DNA of 64,000 bases from Hydrogenoanaerobacterium saccharovorans (GTDB lineage Bacteria > Bacillota > Clostridia > Oscillospirales > Ruminococcaceae): positions 1 to 64,000 of the forward strand of contig NZ_JACSNR010000011.1 of NCBI RefSeq assembly GCF_016901815.1, in the 5' to 3' direction. The first letter of the stretch is position 1. Each line of letters starts with the position of its first letter. A program made the position numbers and the translations under genes. Below, one piece after another: positions 24,273-32,866 of this stretch. The notes beneath the pieces were generated by a model. That model did no database searches. It was not told the origin of the DNA and saw only the letters and a program-made list of their open reading frames with translations.

Positions 24273-25719
24273 TTACACCACCGCCCTGCTGCTGACCGGC
24301 CGCAGTGAAGTCCTCGGCGAACATCTGCGCCCCGAACTCCTCCATCTCCCGGGTCTTTTCGTCCTGGATCCGCTGGAGTTCCTCCTCCACATTGTCCACC
24401 CACGGGTGATTGGCCAGCTGGGTATACCGGCTGATAATACCGTCACTGCCCCGGATATTTGCAATGATATCCGCCTCATTGACCGGCAGATCGGCATTGA
24501 AGGTCACATGGAAGGAGTCCCCGGTGAAATCGCCCTTCCCAGTCAGAGCCAGGGCGGCGTCGATGAACACCTTCATCTGCTCAAAGGTCCCCTGCAGCTC
24601 AGCTCCCAGGGCAGCGCAGTCGGTATCCAGGTCCATATACCGGAAGTTGATGGCCGTGCCGCTGGCATTGCCCAGATCCGGGTCCTTGGTATCCACACCG
24701 CTGCCGTAGTCAAACAGATCCCGGCGGTTCTTATCCAGGAAGGCCATAACCGCATCAATGTTGAGGGTCGGCTCCAGCTTTTCCACGCCGCCGTCCCCCT
24801 CCACCTGGATGGCCAGTGCTTCGTAGAGCTCCCGGGTGAACTGATCAATGTCCTGGCCGCCGTAGTTTTTCAGGATAAAGATGAACTTGGCGATATCACG
24901 CAGCACATCGGCGGTCACCGAGGTCTGCCAGTTCACATCGTCGATCAGCTCCTTAATGAAGTAACACAGGGGCAATTCTTCCTCGTTGTACTTTGTCCAC
25001 ACAATGGGAACCGCGTCCCAGTTGTACGGCTGGCCATTCACTGTGAAGTGAGGGAACTCATTGGTGCCCGGGTCGCTGTCATAGTCCGGCTCCAGGGTGG
25101 AAAGGCTTGGAATCGGATAGGTGGTCTTGTACTTCCGTACTCCCTGTCGGTCCCAGTATTCCACCCGGGTGATGGTCTTTTTGTTCCGCCCGCTATACAC
25201 TACCTGGGGATAGATGCGGATATAGGCGTCCAGCTCGGTGTGCTCGGCGTCCCTCCACAGGGGGATCACCTCGGTGCTGGGCAGCCGCATCCATTTGAGG
25301 GTGCTGTCCTCAAAGTAAGGCGCCAGCCAGGCGATTCCCGACTTGACTGCTCCCTTGCCCAGGCTCTTGATCTTCTGGCGGAAGCGCCCGTCGAACATCT
25401 CGGTCAGGGCGTCAGCATAGGCTTTGTTCTCACTCTCCACCGAAAAAGGCTTGGAGAGCAGATAGTTTGCCTTCTGATCCACCAGCTTTTTGAGGATCGG
25501 GTGCTCGATCTTGGTGTTGCTGCGATTCTTGTATTTGTTCTCCTTGCGCTGCACATCCGAGCGGTTGCGATAATAGTCATCTGCCTGCTTCATGATGTCA
25601 TACTGCGGCGAGATGAGAAAATCATTGATCTCAGCGGCGATGATCTCAGGCAGTGTCATAACAGACCCGGCGCCGCCCTCGATCATCAGCCGGATTTCTT
25701 CACTTCGTGTCAGTTCCAT
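24259..25719 (-). CDS. Portal protein (SPP1 gp6-like)
   Basis: 486 residues with SPP1-portal features: ADDYYRNRSDVQRKENKYKN, HPILKKLVDQKANYLL and the long helical stem before an acidic C-terminus. It forms the ring through which DNA enters the capsid. Sits between terminase and MuF. Confidence 0.9.
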   Translation of the reverse strand: MELTRSEEIRLMIEGGAGSVMTLPEIIAAEINDFLISPQYDIMKQADDYYRNRSDVQRKENKYKNRSNTKIEHPILKKLVDQKANYLLSKPFSVESENKAYADALTEMFDGRFRQKIKSLGKGAVKSGIAWLAPYFEDSTLKWMRLPSTEVIPLWRDAEHTELDAYIRIYPQVVYSGRNKKTITRVEYWDRQGVRKYKTTYPIPSLSTLEPDYDSDPGTNEFPHFTVNGQPYNWDAVPIVWTKYNEEELPLCYFIKELIDDVNWQTSVTADVLRDIAKFIFILKNYGGQDIDQFTRELYEALAIQVEGDGGVEKLEPTLNIDAVMAFLDKNRRDLFDYGSGVDTKDPDLGNASGTAINFRYMDLDTDCAALGAELQGTFEQMKVFIDAALALTGKGDFTGDSFHVTFNADLPVNEADIIANIRGSDGIISRYTQLANHPWVDNVEEELQRIQDEKTREMEEFGAQMFAEDFTAAGQQQGGGVNGTE

Positions 25720-25730
25720 ACTTTTCCCCT

Positions 25731-26987
25731 CTACTTCATGATTCCGATGGACGGACGCTTCATATCGTCCTCGCAGGCGTACCGCACCGCATCGATATGA
25801 TGGTTGTCCTTATCCGGGTACCCGGCTTTGAAAATGCCCTCCCGGTCCCGCTCCAGCTCATAGCCGGAGAACTCCCGGGCGGTTTCCGGACACCGGGCCG
25901 GGTCAATGATGATCTCCTCCAGATCCTGCAGCCACTTGATGCCATACTCCACACTGTCCGGCCCTTTCCGGGCTCCTACCACCCGCAGGCCATAACCTCT
26001 GACCTCGTCAATGCTCTTGGGCTCGGCGCTATCACAGGTGATCCGGGAATTGCCGGCCTCCGGCTTGATGAGACCGGCTGCTGCCCGGTTGGACAGTCTG
26101 ACCTTGTGGATCTCCCGGAAGAGATACAGCCGGCGGCGGGTCTTGTCGTAGTGGCACACATTGTAGGCAAACGGGTCCGCCGCATAGCCCCAGTCAATGC
26201 CCCGGCGCAGGTTGTCAAAGCGGCTGATCTCCTCATCGGTGATCCTCCGCAGAGTGACATTGTCAAACACTTCGCCGCCGGTGCCGGTGACTTCACCCAG
26301 GTATTCATGGCGGTAGGCCTCCGGCTTCACGGCCTTGAGGTGCTCCGCCTCCACGATGAACTGCTCTCCCAGCCATTCCGGCGGAACAGTCAGATAGGTG
26401 GAGTGATGCACCAGGGTGTCCTCCCGCTCGATGGCAGCATACTGATTGACCCAGTTCCGGGCCGCCTTGGGCGGGTTAAAGGAGTAGAATGCAAAAAAAT
26501 CAGCGCCGCCACGCAGCACTGACTGATTGATGGAGCGGATCTTCTCCGCCCCCTCGAACTCATTGACTTCCTCATACCAGAGGTATTTCGCCCAGCCCAC
26601 CGCAAATTTGATGGACTTGACCTTGGTGGGATCGTCGGCGCCCCGGAAGATGATCCGCTGGCCGGTGGGCAGGTAGGTCCAGGACATGGGGGAAACGCTG
26701 GATTTCCAGAGCTCCGCCACACCCAGGGCGTTGATAGCCCAGCCGATCTGCTCAAACACCGATTCCCGCAGGGTCACACCGTACCGCCGCAGGACGATGG
26801 CATTGGTGTACTGGCCCTTCCCGGCGTCCCGCATCATGCCAAGCGGAATCTCCACCGAGATGAAGGAGGACTTGGTCGATCCTCGACCGCCCTTGAGCCA
26901 GTAGTGGGTGTGCCGGTGCTGCTTAATATCCCGATGGACACCGGCAAAAGTGGGAGCGATGATCTTTGACAGCTTAACCGTCACCAT
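25731..26987 (-). CDS. Terminase large subunit (PBSX/XtmB family)
   Basis: 418 residues. Walker A GGRGSTKSS near 33, Walker B region YLWYEEVNEF near 136, and the nuclease domain with IDWGYAADP and CDSAEPKSIDE. It powers DNA packaging and cuts concatemers. It overlaps the small subunit gene by 14 bases. Confidence 0.95.
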   Translation of the reverse strand: MVTVKLSKIIAPTFAGVHRDIKQHRHTHYWLKGGRGSTKSSFISVEIPLGMMRDAGKGQYTNAIVLRRYGVTLRESVFEQIGWAINALGVAELWKSSVSPMSWTYLPTGQRIIFRGADDPTKVKSIKFAVGWAKYLWYEEVNEFEGAEKIRSINQSVLRGGADFFAFYSFNPPKAARNWVNQYAAIEREDTLVHHSTYLTVPPEWLGEQFIVEAEHLKAVKPEAYRHEYLGEVTGTGGEVFDNVTLRRITDEEISRFDNLRRGIDWGYAADPFAYNVCHYDKTRRRLYLFREIHKVRLSNRAAAGLIKPEAGNSRITCDSAEPKSIDEVRGYGLRVVGARKGPDSVEYGIKWLQDLEEIIIDPARCPETAREFSGYELERDREGIFKAGYPDKDNHHIDAVRYACEDDMKRPSIGIMK

Positions 26988-27411
26988 CGCCCTCCTCTAT
27001 ATCATCTACGATTTGAACCGGCAGGCCACCGGTGAGCTTCACATTCTCGGTCAGCAGACCATAGCGCTTGGCCAGCAGTTCTGCCGCTTTGACCTGTTCC
27101 CGGCCGCCGATATGCTTGGTGATAATCTCGGTGCCGATTGGGGTCCCAACTGCTACTTCCTCGGTGGCTTCGCCTCGGATCACACTGGTGAGATACCGGA
27201 GCACCTCCTCGGCGTCGGCGATCTTCTCCTGCTGCAGGTCGGCCATCAGCTCGTCTATACGCGCGCGGATGCGTACATTTGCATACAGCCTTGCACCTGT
27301 GCTGTTGGCCTGCTTGGGCGAATACCCCGCACGGATGGCCGCCTGTGCAGCGTTTCCGTCCCTGATATATTCCAGACAGAAAAGCTCCTGTCTTGCGCTC
27401 AGTTTTGCCAC
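26974..27411 (-). CDS. Terminase small subunit
   Basis: 145 residues; ARQELFCLEYIRDGNAAQAAIRAGYSPK is the terminase small-subunit helix-turn-helix. It recognises the packaging start site, which for many phages lies in or next to this gene; see the decamer array upstream. Confidence 0.9.
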   Translation of the reverse strand: MAKLSARQELFCLEYIRDGNAAQAAIRAGYSPKQANSTGARLYANVRIRARIDELMADLQQEKIADAEEVLRYLTSVIRGEATEEVAVGTPIGTEIITKHIGGREQVKAAELLAKRYGLLTENVKLTGGLPVQIVDDIEEGDGDG

Positions 27412-27455
27412 ACAGACCGCCTCCTTTCCCGATTCCCGGCACTATGGCATAAGAA

Positions 27456-27485
27456 AAGCCACCTGGCTCTCCTTCCAGGTGGCTT
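27456..27485 (-). terminator. Strong hairpin upstream of terS
   Basis: An 11-bp stem (AAGCCACCTGG / CCAGGTGGCTT) with an 8-base loop and TTTTCTT leftward. It lies between the late activator gene and terS, so it would separate early and late transcription or serve as a site for antitermination. Confidence 0.7.
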
Positions 27486-27540
27486 ATTCTCGGTTCGGCG
27501 GCTTTCCGCCTTTGCCCGATGATTTAAGTGTATCATGCAA

Positions 27541-27590
27541 AAAGACTGACTTTCAATGACATTAGCTGACATTGACTGACAAAGACTGAC
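27541..27590. repeat. Five tandem decamers ending TGAC
   Basis: The units AAAGACTGAC, TTTCAATGAC, ATTAGCTGAC, ATTGACTGAC and AAAGACTGAC follow without gaps. The TGAC core recurs every 10 bases, hence on one face of the helix. It lies about 130 bases upstream of terS and just after the sigma-like late regulator gene; it is a candidate packaging site or activator-binding array. Confidence 0.75.
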
Positions 27591-27655
27591 AAACTTTCAG
27601 AGAAAATCTTGTATACCAAAAACTCGGAGAGTGAACCACAGAAAAAATGAAGTTT

Positions 27656-28111
27656 TCAGCCCACTTTTTTTAAGCTGTCAAGTGCCAGATTGTGCAGCCG
27701 GTAGGTAGCTCTCAGGCACTTGTCGTCATTATCACCGTAGATCTGGAGGGCCACTTCGCCCCAGGGCATGGGTTTCCAGCAGGCTCCGTCGATGTACCGC
27801 AGCCGAAGCACTTCCCGCTCCATTGGGTCCTGGATCTGGCTGATGGCTTCCTCGATCTTCTCCATCTCTCGGAGGTTTGCTTCGATCAGGGGACGGATTC
27901 GCTCCTCATACTCCATGCGGCGAAGCACCGCACCGGTCAATCTATCCCCGGCGCCTGCGTGCTGAGAGCCGTCTCCCTCCCGCATTTCCGGAAACTGCTC
28001 TCCACTCTTCATACGGGCCAGGCGTTCCAACTGATTCTCGTTCTCCATGCGAAGGGAGCGGTAACGCATCAGGCGCTCCTTTGTCATGGGCTGTGCAATT
28101 GATTCTTCCAC
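27656..28111 (-). CDS. Phage late transcription regulator (sigma-70 region 4-like, RinA/ArpU type)
   Basis: 151 residues from a GTG start with GGAGGGAG upstream. The central coiled region (RMEYEERIRPLIEANLREMEKIEEAISQI) and the end (PMEREVLRLRYIDGACWKPM, then a helix-turn-helix-like region) match DUF1492/RinA-like regulators that switch on late genes. It is the last gene of the early operon, next to the late operon, the typical place. Confidence 0.8.
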   Translation of the reverse strand: MEESIAQPMTKERLMRYRSLRMENENQLERLARMKSGEQFPEMREGDGSQHAGAGDRLTGAVLRRMEYEERIRPLIEANLREMEKIEEAISQIQDPMEREVLRLRYIDGACWKPMPWGEVALQIYGDNDDKCLRATYRLHNLALDSLKKVG

Positions 28112-28161
28112 TGTACTCTCCCTCCGTCATGTCATAAATCACTGCAGGATCTGTTTCCTTT

Positions 28162-28728
28162 CTACTCCAAAAAGAGAGGCTCTCCCCGGGCGGTCAGGCG
28201 GCACCGGTAAGGCGCTGCCGATTCCTCTGTGATGTACTTGACCCCGAAGTGCTGCTGCATATTCTCCCAGATGCTCCAGGGCAGTTTATATACCTGCCCG
28301 CTCGCAAATCCACAAAGGACAAATGCCATGCCTCCCAGTTTGGCGCACCGGGTCAGGCGCTCTGCCTGATCTTCCGTGACCCGGTCCTGGGTGATCCGAT
28401 CGGTGGCTGTGGACTTTGCTTCAAACATAACCGCCTGACCGCCAGCAAGGGTCCCTTTGTAGTCCGGCTGGGCCTGCTTTTCAAAGATCGCCACAAAGCG
28501 CCCTCCCTCCAACCTTTTGATGGGGCGCATGGGCTCCGGCGTCTTTTCGATGTCCGCCATACCCTTTTCCCGGTAGAGATCGCAGGCACCGGCGATGGCC
28601 TGCTCAAACTGAGCGCCCTGGGCTCGGCTCACCGCTCCCTGGTAGCTGCGCCGGAGCTGGGCTTCCCGTTTCTCACCCGCTATACGGGTCTGGTATTTCT
28701 CAAATTCCTCCTCGGTAAAGGTCAGCAC
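28162..28728 (-). CDS. RecU-like Holliday junction resolvase
   Basis: About 188 residues. RecU-type core: GAQFEQAIAGACDLYREKGM, ADIEKTPEP and DYKGTLAGGQAVMFEAKST, the last containing the metal-binding Asp and Glu-x-Lys. RecU cuts four-way junctions in recombination. The GTG start at 28728 has GAAGGAGGAG upstream; a longer ATG start at 28749 lacks an SD. Confidence 0.85.
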   Translation of the reverse strand: MLTFTEEEFEKYQTRIAGEKREAQLRRSYQGAVSRAQGAQFEQAIAGACDLYREKGMADIEKTPEPMRPIKRLEGGRFVAIFEKQAQPDYKGTLAGGQAVMFEAKSTATDRITQDRVTEDQAERLTRCAKLGGMAFVLCGFASGQVYKLPWSIWENMQQHFGVKYITEESAAPYRCRLTARGEPLFLE

Positions 28729-28830
28729 TGGTTCTCCTCCTTCTTTCATTCGATATAATTGACCATTTTCGTGGCCTCACGAAAATGATTGCGACTTCTG
28801 TTTGTTATTGCCCACCTATTCATTTCTCTC

Positions 28831-29466
28831 TTATGACAGCTCCTTCTTCTTTCGTTTGAAAGATTTGCAACAATCCCCCTCACCAGTATATTTGCGCATT
28901 CCATTTTCATGGTCTGACCATTTGCGGCAAATGCACATATAATCGCCAAGTCTCTCAAATCCTTGTGAATCATCTTCGTCCCAGTACACGCACTCCTTGC
29001 ACTTCCCAATCGGCGGCATTGGTCGGGCGCTCTGTGCTGCTTCTCCGGCACAGGCCGCATAGCCCGCTAAGTCCACAAAATTATCCGGCTTATCGTTCAC
29101 GGCTGCCCGGGCGATTTTAAGCAGTGCCATCAGGATCGCCACATCTTGTTCCCGGATTCCTACATTTGCCCCAGATGATACGCAGACCGCCCTGATGTAG
29201 GGCTCCCACAGCTGGGCTATGAGATCAAAGCTGTCCTCCGGCTCACCATACTCTTCATCTCTGTCACCAGCAACACACTTCCCGGCAGCTTCCAGGATCT
29301 CTGCCCGGGTTCTGATAGCAGGAGCGCTCAGCTGTTCCACTGCCTCCCGCAGAATCCGGCAGCCCTTTGTGGTGCAGTTGTGCTCATACCCACAGCCCAG
29401 GCAGGCCAGGCTCCCGGTCTGCACCTTCAGGCGATCCAGGGCCTGGATCAGCTCCTCATTCGCCAT
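28831..29466 (-). CDS. DUF6378-like phage protein with Cys-rich ends
   Basis: 211 residues. The middle (TRAEILEAAGKCVAGDRDEEYGEPEDSF, shown in part) with ALLKIARAAVNDKPDNFVDLAGYAACA is the DUF6378 pattern of phage proteins of unknown role. Cys clusters lie at both ends (CLGCGYEHNC; CKECVYW...CICRKW), suggesting metal sites. The ATG at 29466 has GGGAGGTGG upstream and overlaps the previous gene. Confidence 0.65.
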   Translation of the reverse strand: MANEELIQALDRLKVQTGSLACLGCGYEHNCTTKGCRILREAVEQLSAPAIRTRAEILEAAGKCVAGDRDEEYGEPEDSFDLIAQLWEPYIRAVCVSSGANVGIREQDVAILMALLKIARAAVNDKPDNFVDLAGYAACAGEAAQSARPMPPIGKCKECVYWDEDDSQGFERLGDYMCICRKWSDHENGMRKYTGEGDCCKSFKRKKKELS

Positions 29467-29713
29467 CTCGCTCCACCTCCCAGACATGGGGACAGTCTTT
29501 GCAGTCCTTGATAGTGGTTTCGTTCAGGTTGTCAAACGGGCAGGTCTCGCCCATTTCCACTTTCCCCTCGGTCAGTCCGCATTCGTACTTTGTCATAGCT
29601 ATCCCCTTTCTCGGTTGGTGAAACCGGGCAATCATAATTCTGGTAAGTGCTTTTACCTCATTCCGGCTGAATCCCATCCCCATCAGGAGCTTTTCAAAAC
29701 GCTTGCGCTTCAC
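29456..29713 (-). CDS. Hypothetical protein, 85 residues
   Basis: GTG start after GGAGGTGAT. Basic N-terminal helix region (MKRKRFEKLLMGMGFSRNEV), then a Cys-containing C-terminus (CPFDN...CKDCPHVW). An internal ATG near 29596 could start a shorter Cys-rich form. No family recognised. Confidence 0.6.
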   Translation of the reverse strand: MKRKRFEKLLMGMGFSRNEVKALTRIMIARFHQPRKGIAMTKYECGLTEGKVEMGETCPFDNLNETTIKDCKDCPHVWEVERDGE

Positions 29714-29719
29714 CCCTCA

Positions 29720-30274
29720 TCACCTCCAGATTCCTGTGACTTCGACCAAGGCAGTTTTCAGGCCCGGAAGCGGCACACCATCTTTTTCGCCAAAGGCGTC
29801 ATACGGGGCGATCACTGCCGCAATATACATACCCTCTTTGACTGCCAGCACCGGCTTTCCTTCCATCTCCCGGACAAAATAGTCCTTGCTCTCCAGCGGT
29901 GCCAGATAGTCCGTATCAATGGGCAGGATATCCTCTGCCCCATATACCCGGTAGAGCCGGATCTCTCTGCCACCAATAATCAGGCCCAGAGTTGCCCGGG
30001 TGGCTTCCATATCCTTGCGCTGTTTGGGAAAGTCCCGCATCCAGTCTGCCTCCTCCCGGCTCTCGTCCTGGAGAAAATAGCTGTCCAGCTGGTCGCCCTT
30101 GATGCCGGCGAACCGTGCCAGCATATTGGCGGTGAGCCCCATATTGTCCACCCGATAGGCTGCGGGTCCCAGGATCACCCACTGGTCGGTCACCTCTCCG
30201 CCATCATTCACAACATTCGTCACATGGAAACTCCCGGCGGACTTGCACATACCCGCTATCTTTTTCAGATTCAT
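29720..30274 (-). CDS. Hypothetical phage early protein, 184 residues
   Basis: Begins MNLKKIAGMCKSAGSFHVTN and contains QWVILGPAAYRVDNM and repeated β-type stretches. It overlaps its upstream neighbour by 4 bases. No recognised domain; position in the early operon suggests a DNA-metabolism or host-takeover role, which is a guess. Confidence 0.65.
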   Translation of the reverse strand: MNLKKIAGMCKSAGSFHVTNVVNDGGEVTDQWVILGPAAYRVDNMGLTANMLARFAGIKGDQLDSYFLQDESREEADWMRDFPKQRKDMEATRATLGLIIGGREIRLYRVYGAEDILPIDTDYLAPLESKDYFVREMEGKPVLAVKEGMYIAAVIAPYDAFGEKDGVPLPGLKTALVEVTGIWR

Positions 30275-30588
30275 ATTTTCTCCTCCTGGGCCAGTCCCAT
30301 CATTCTTGCATGCGATACCAGCTCTTCCAGCACGGCCCTGGCCGCTTCTTCGGTATCTGCTTTCTGGGCACGACCCGCAAGATTATGCATTACCATCTGC
30401 ATTCCAAGAAGGGCTGCATGCTCCTCTGCGGCGTTGGCTGCCGCCTGAAACGCATAGAAGAGTTCCTCGGCGTTATGGTACTCTCGGCTATACCGGGAAA
30501 TCCCGGTTTCCTGGTAGTTCTGGTAGGCTTTATCTGCCTTGACTGCGTACTTTTTAGCCAGGACTTCCAGTTCTGCTTTGCTCATCAT
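30271..30588 (-). CDS. Hypothetical helical protein, 105 residues
   Basis: Almost entirely helical and Ala-rich (LEVLAKKYAVKADKAYQNYQ; FYAFQAAANAAEEHAALLGM). GAGGAATAAACCT precedes the ATG. Function unknown. Confidence 0.6.
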   Translation of the reverse strand: MMSKAELEVLAKKYAVKADKAYQNYQETGISRYSREYHNAEELFYAFQAAANAAEEHAALLGMQMVMHNLAGRAQKADTEEAARAVLEELVSHARMMGLAQEEKI

Positions 30589-30592
30589 AGGT

Positions 30593-30832
30593 TTATTCCT
30601 CCTGTCCCTGGGCTTCCATCCACTCGTCCCATTCGGTCAGATCCGGCGGCGTAGGCATCGGCTGCCAGCACAGGATCTTCTTGACCCGAGTTCCATAAAC
30701 CTTCCACCAGCCGTCACGTTCCCGGGTGCCGGCTTCACTGACCAGTTTCCCGTCCCTGATCCGGCACAGGATCACCGGCTCATAAAGCGGCGGTTCTTTC
30801 GGCGTCACAGGACGCCAGTTGTCTGTCCTCAT
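30593..30832 (-). CDS. DUF551-like small phage protein
   Basis: About 79 residues: NWRPVTPKEPPLYEPVILC, then GWWKVYG and CWQPMPTPPD, the W-x-P...P pattern of DUF551. ATG at 30832 has GGAGGG upstream. Two further genes of this operon carry similar endings (32126-32512 and 32863-33324). Function unknown. Confidence 0.65.
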   Translation of the reverse strand: MRTDNWRPVTPKEPPLYEPVILCRIRDGKLVSEAGTRERDGWWKVYGTRVKKILCWQPMPTPPDLTEWDEWMEAQGQEE

Positions 30833-30845
30833 CTTTGTTTCCCTC

Positions 30846-31439
30846 CTATCCATTGAACTGCACATACCGAGCGCTGGCATAAAACCCATGACGGCTCCAA
30901 TACAAGCGGCTCATGGGGTGTTCCGGCGCCTCGGTTGTAATAATCCCGCTATCCTCCAGCAGCTCCTTCCGGTGCTTCTGATATGCTGCCTCCAGCTTTT
31001 TGGGGTTATCATAGAGCTCCAGGAATTGATAGGTTATAGCATCTTTCCAGAAGAGCATATTTCCCTTGTAGATCCCGATCTGCCCCCACATCGGCGGGTC
31101 GTTCCCGTCATAGGGACGGTACAGGACCGTGAGGCGGCGCTCCAGTCCGCTGGGGATCACCGTCTGATACTGCGGCAGCAGCTCCACTGCCCGGCGGCGC
31201 AGTTCATCGACTGATGCTGCTCCTTCCTCATAGGAGTAGCAAATCCCTCTGCTTGTCCGGTAAAACGGGTGGTTCGGCAGACTCTCCACCTTGGTGACCA
31301 TGGCCTCCTCGCATTCAGCCAGCACCAACCGCCCAACGGTGTCTCCCACCATGCGGAGATCCGGGAACTTCATAGGCGACTCCTGTGCCGGCGCAAACAA
31401 AGACAGCTGCTCCCACATGGGTTCTGCGCATCTTTTCAC
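30846..31439 (-). CDS. Hypothetical phage protein, 197 residues
   Basis: GTG start with AAGGAG nine bases upstream, the SD overlapping the stop of the previous gene. Contains PFYRTSRGICYSYEEGAASV and a C-terminal AAYQKHRKELLEDSG. No recognised domain. Confidence 0.6.
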   Translation of the reverse strand: MKRCAEPMWEQLSLFAPAQESPMKFPDLRMVGDTVGRLVLAECEEAMVTKVESLPNHPFYRTSRGICYSYEEGAASVDELRRRAVELLPQYQTVIPSGLERRLTVLYRPYDGNDPPMWGQIGIYKGNMLFWKDAITYQFLELYDNPKKLEAAYQKHRKELLEDSGIITTEAPEHPMSRLYWSRHGFYASARYVQFNG

Positions 31440-31445
31440 CGCGTT

Positions 31446-32120
31446 TCACTCCTTCCGCTTTATCCTCATTGGGGTTGGGTTCGGCCCTGTTTTGGGGCCA
31501 GGAAAGCCCGGGCACTGATCTGCGGGCCAGGGACGCAGCTCGTCCCGGTCAATGGGATAGTGGCAGGCGCTGATTCCACCACCCAATCCGCTGAGAGGCC
31601 TCCAATGCCGACATGTTTCCTTATGTCTGCAAAGAGTACCGGGCTGACCAGTCTGCTGGAGCTTGTCTTCAGTGGTGATGATATCCTGGGTATACTTTCG
31701 GACCATATAAACAGTTACGCCCGCCACTGCTGCTGCCTCTCTGATCAAAAGCCCGGATCTGCGCAGTTCCCGGATCTCCTCAATTTTCTCTGCTGGAAGG
31801 TCATTACTCTGATGATTTCCTTTTTTCCTTCTGGGAAGGTCCTTTGTGCATCGCTGGATCGCCTGATATGATGCACCGGTCTCCAGCCGGATCTGCATAT
31901 ATGGTTTCCCTTCTTCATAGAGCCGCCGGATGGTTTCAACTCGCTCGGCAGACAGCCTGGGCGCAGCTCTCCGAACATTCTCCATTTCATTGGTCAATTT
32001 CACCACTGTGTTGTAGGCCACTCCTGCCTGCTTCTGGATTTCCTTGATAGGCATTCCGCTGGCACGAAGTTCCCGGACCTGCTGTACCAGCTCCGGCGTG
32101 ATTTTGGTGCGCTTTCCCAT
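31446..32120 (-). CDS. Protein with three tandem helix-turn-helix repeats and a Cys cluster
   Basis: About 224 residues. Three homeodomain-like repeats follow one another: ITPELVQQVRELRASGMPIK, LSAERVETIRRLYEEGKPYM and LPAEKIEEIRELRRSGLLIR, each followed by a recognition helix (e.g. AGVAYNTVVKLT). The C-terminus has CRHKETCRHW and later CHYP and QCPGF, a possible zinc site. It probably binds repeated DNA sites. ATG at 32120 has GGAGG upstream. Confidence 0.7.
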   Translation of the reverse strand: MGKRTKITPELVQQVRELRASGMPIKEIQKQAGVAYNTVVKLTNEMENVRRAAPRLSAERVETIRRLYEEGKPYMQIRLETGASYQAIQRCTKDLPRRKKGNHQSNDLPAEKIEEIRELRRSGLLIREAAAVAGVTVYMVRKYTQDIITTEDKLQQTGQPGTLCRHKETCRHWRPLSGLGGGISACHYPIDRDELRPWPADQCPGFPGPKTGPNPTPMRIKRKE

Positions 32121-32125
32121 CTCAT

Positions 32126-32512
32126 TCACACCTCCGGGAGAGGCTGCCACTTTGTAATGCGGTACGCCTCCCGCTCCTCATACCGCCCACTCAGTTCGTA
32201 CCATTCTTCGTACCATTCCTGGGCCTCTCTTTGGTACCAAAGTGTCGTTGCCTGGGCCGCCCCTTCAATCTGCACAATGTACTCGCCATCTTCTTCTGGC
32301 TTCTCCTGGGGCCAGATCCGCCAGGTGCTCTGGCGTTCCTCTTCAAACCGGCGGCTGGTGCTCTCCCTGAGCGCCTTTTCCCGGACCAGCCGGTCGATGA
32401 TCCGACCGATTTCCTTTTCAGGCAGACCCACAGCCTCTGCCCAATGCATCAGGCGCCAGTATGTCTGCTTGGTCACAATGGCATGAAGATGCCGCAGATT
32501 CTTCTTGATCAT
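32126..32512 (-). CDS. Hypothetical phage protein with winged-helix-like N-terminus
   Basis: 128 residues. The first half (YWRLMHWAEAVGLPEKEIGR then VREKALRES) looks like a small DNA-binding fold; the second half (YQREAQEWYEEWYELSGRYE, ending ITKWQPLPEV) resembles DUF551 tails. Function unknown. Confidence 0.6.
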   Translation of the reverse strand: MIKKNLRHLHAIVTKQTYWRLMHWAEAVGLPEKEIGRIIDRLVREKALRESTSRRFEEERQSTWRIWPQEKPEEDGEYIVQIEGAAQATTLWYQREAQEWYEEWYELSGRYEEREAYRITKWQPLPEV

Positions 32513-32517
32513 GGCTT

Positions 32518-32733
32518 TTATCCTTTCCGGGTGCGGCTGCCCGCTACCCTGTCATATTCCTCTTTGTTTACCACCATCACGGTGGCAGGGTCTATCCCGA
32601 TGTGGGCAAAACACCCCCGGAAGAAATTCCACTGGCTGGGCCGGATCAGCCGGCTGCAGTCCTCTTTATCGTCCATCAGATGGACCTTTACGGCGGTTTC
32701 CGCACCGCCGATGGTTGCGATCCCGTAAAGCAT
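32518..32733 (-). CDS. Hypothetical protein, 71 residues
   Basis: MLYGIATIGGAETAVKVHLM then a DUF-like region. GGAGGGAGCGGA precedes the ATG, inside the previous gene, so the two reading frames overlap by 68 bases. Unknown function. Confidence 0.55.
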   Translation of the reverse strand: MLYGIATIGGAETAVKVHLMDDKEDCSRLIRPSQWNFFRGCFAHIGIDPATVMVVNKEEYDRVAGSRTRKG

Positions 32734-32866
32734 TCCGCTCCCTCCTCTTCTGCTCTGCGCACACCGGGCAGAGGTACTCCCCCACCGGCGCCCACAGGCT
32801 CACATTCCATTCACGCCCGCACCGGGAACATACCTCATAGCGGGCGCCGTACCGATGGGCGGTCAT
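32666..32866 (-). CDS. Small zinc-ribbon protein
   Basis: 66 residues with CSRC and CPVC pairs about 20 residues apart, then a basic tail. Its ATG overlaps the stop of the upstream gene (ATGA), so it is coupled. Probably a nucleic-acid-binding or structural zinc ribbon. Confidence 0.6.
   Translation of the reverse strand: MTAHRYGARYEVCSRCGREWNVSLWAPVGEYLCPVCAEQKRRERNALRDRNHRRCGNRRKGPSDGR

Noticed and set aside
28746-29060. A 104-codon minus-strand frame
   Set aside because: Overlaps the better-supported DUF6378-like gene in another frame and has no family signature or SD.
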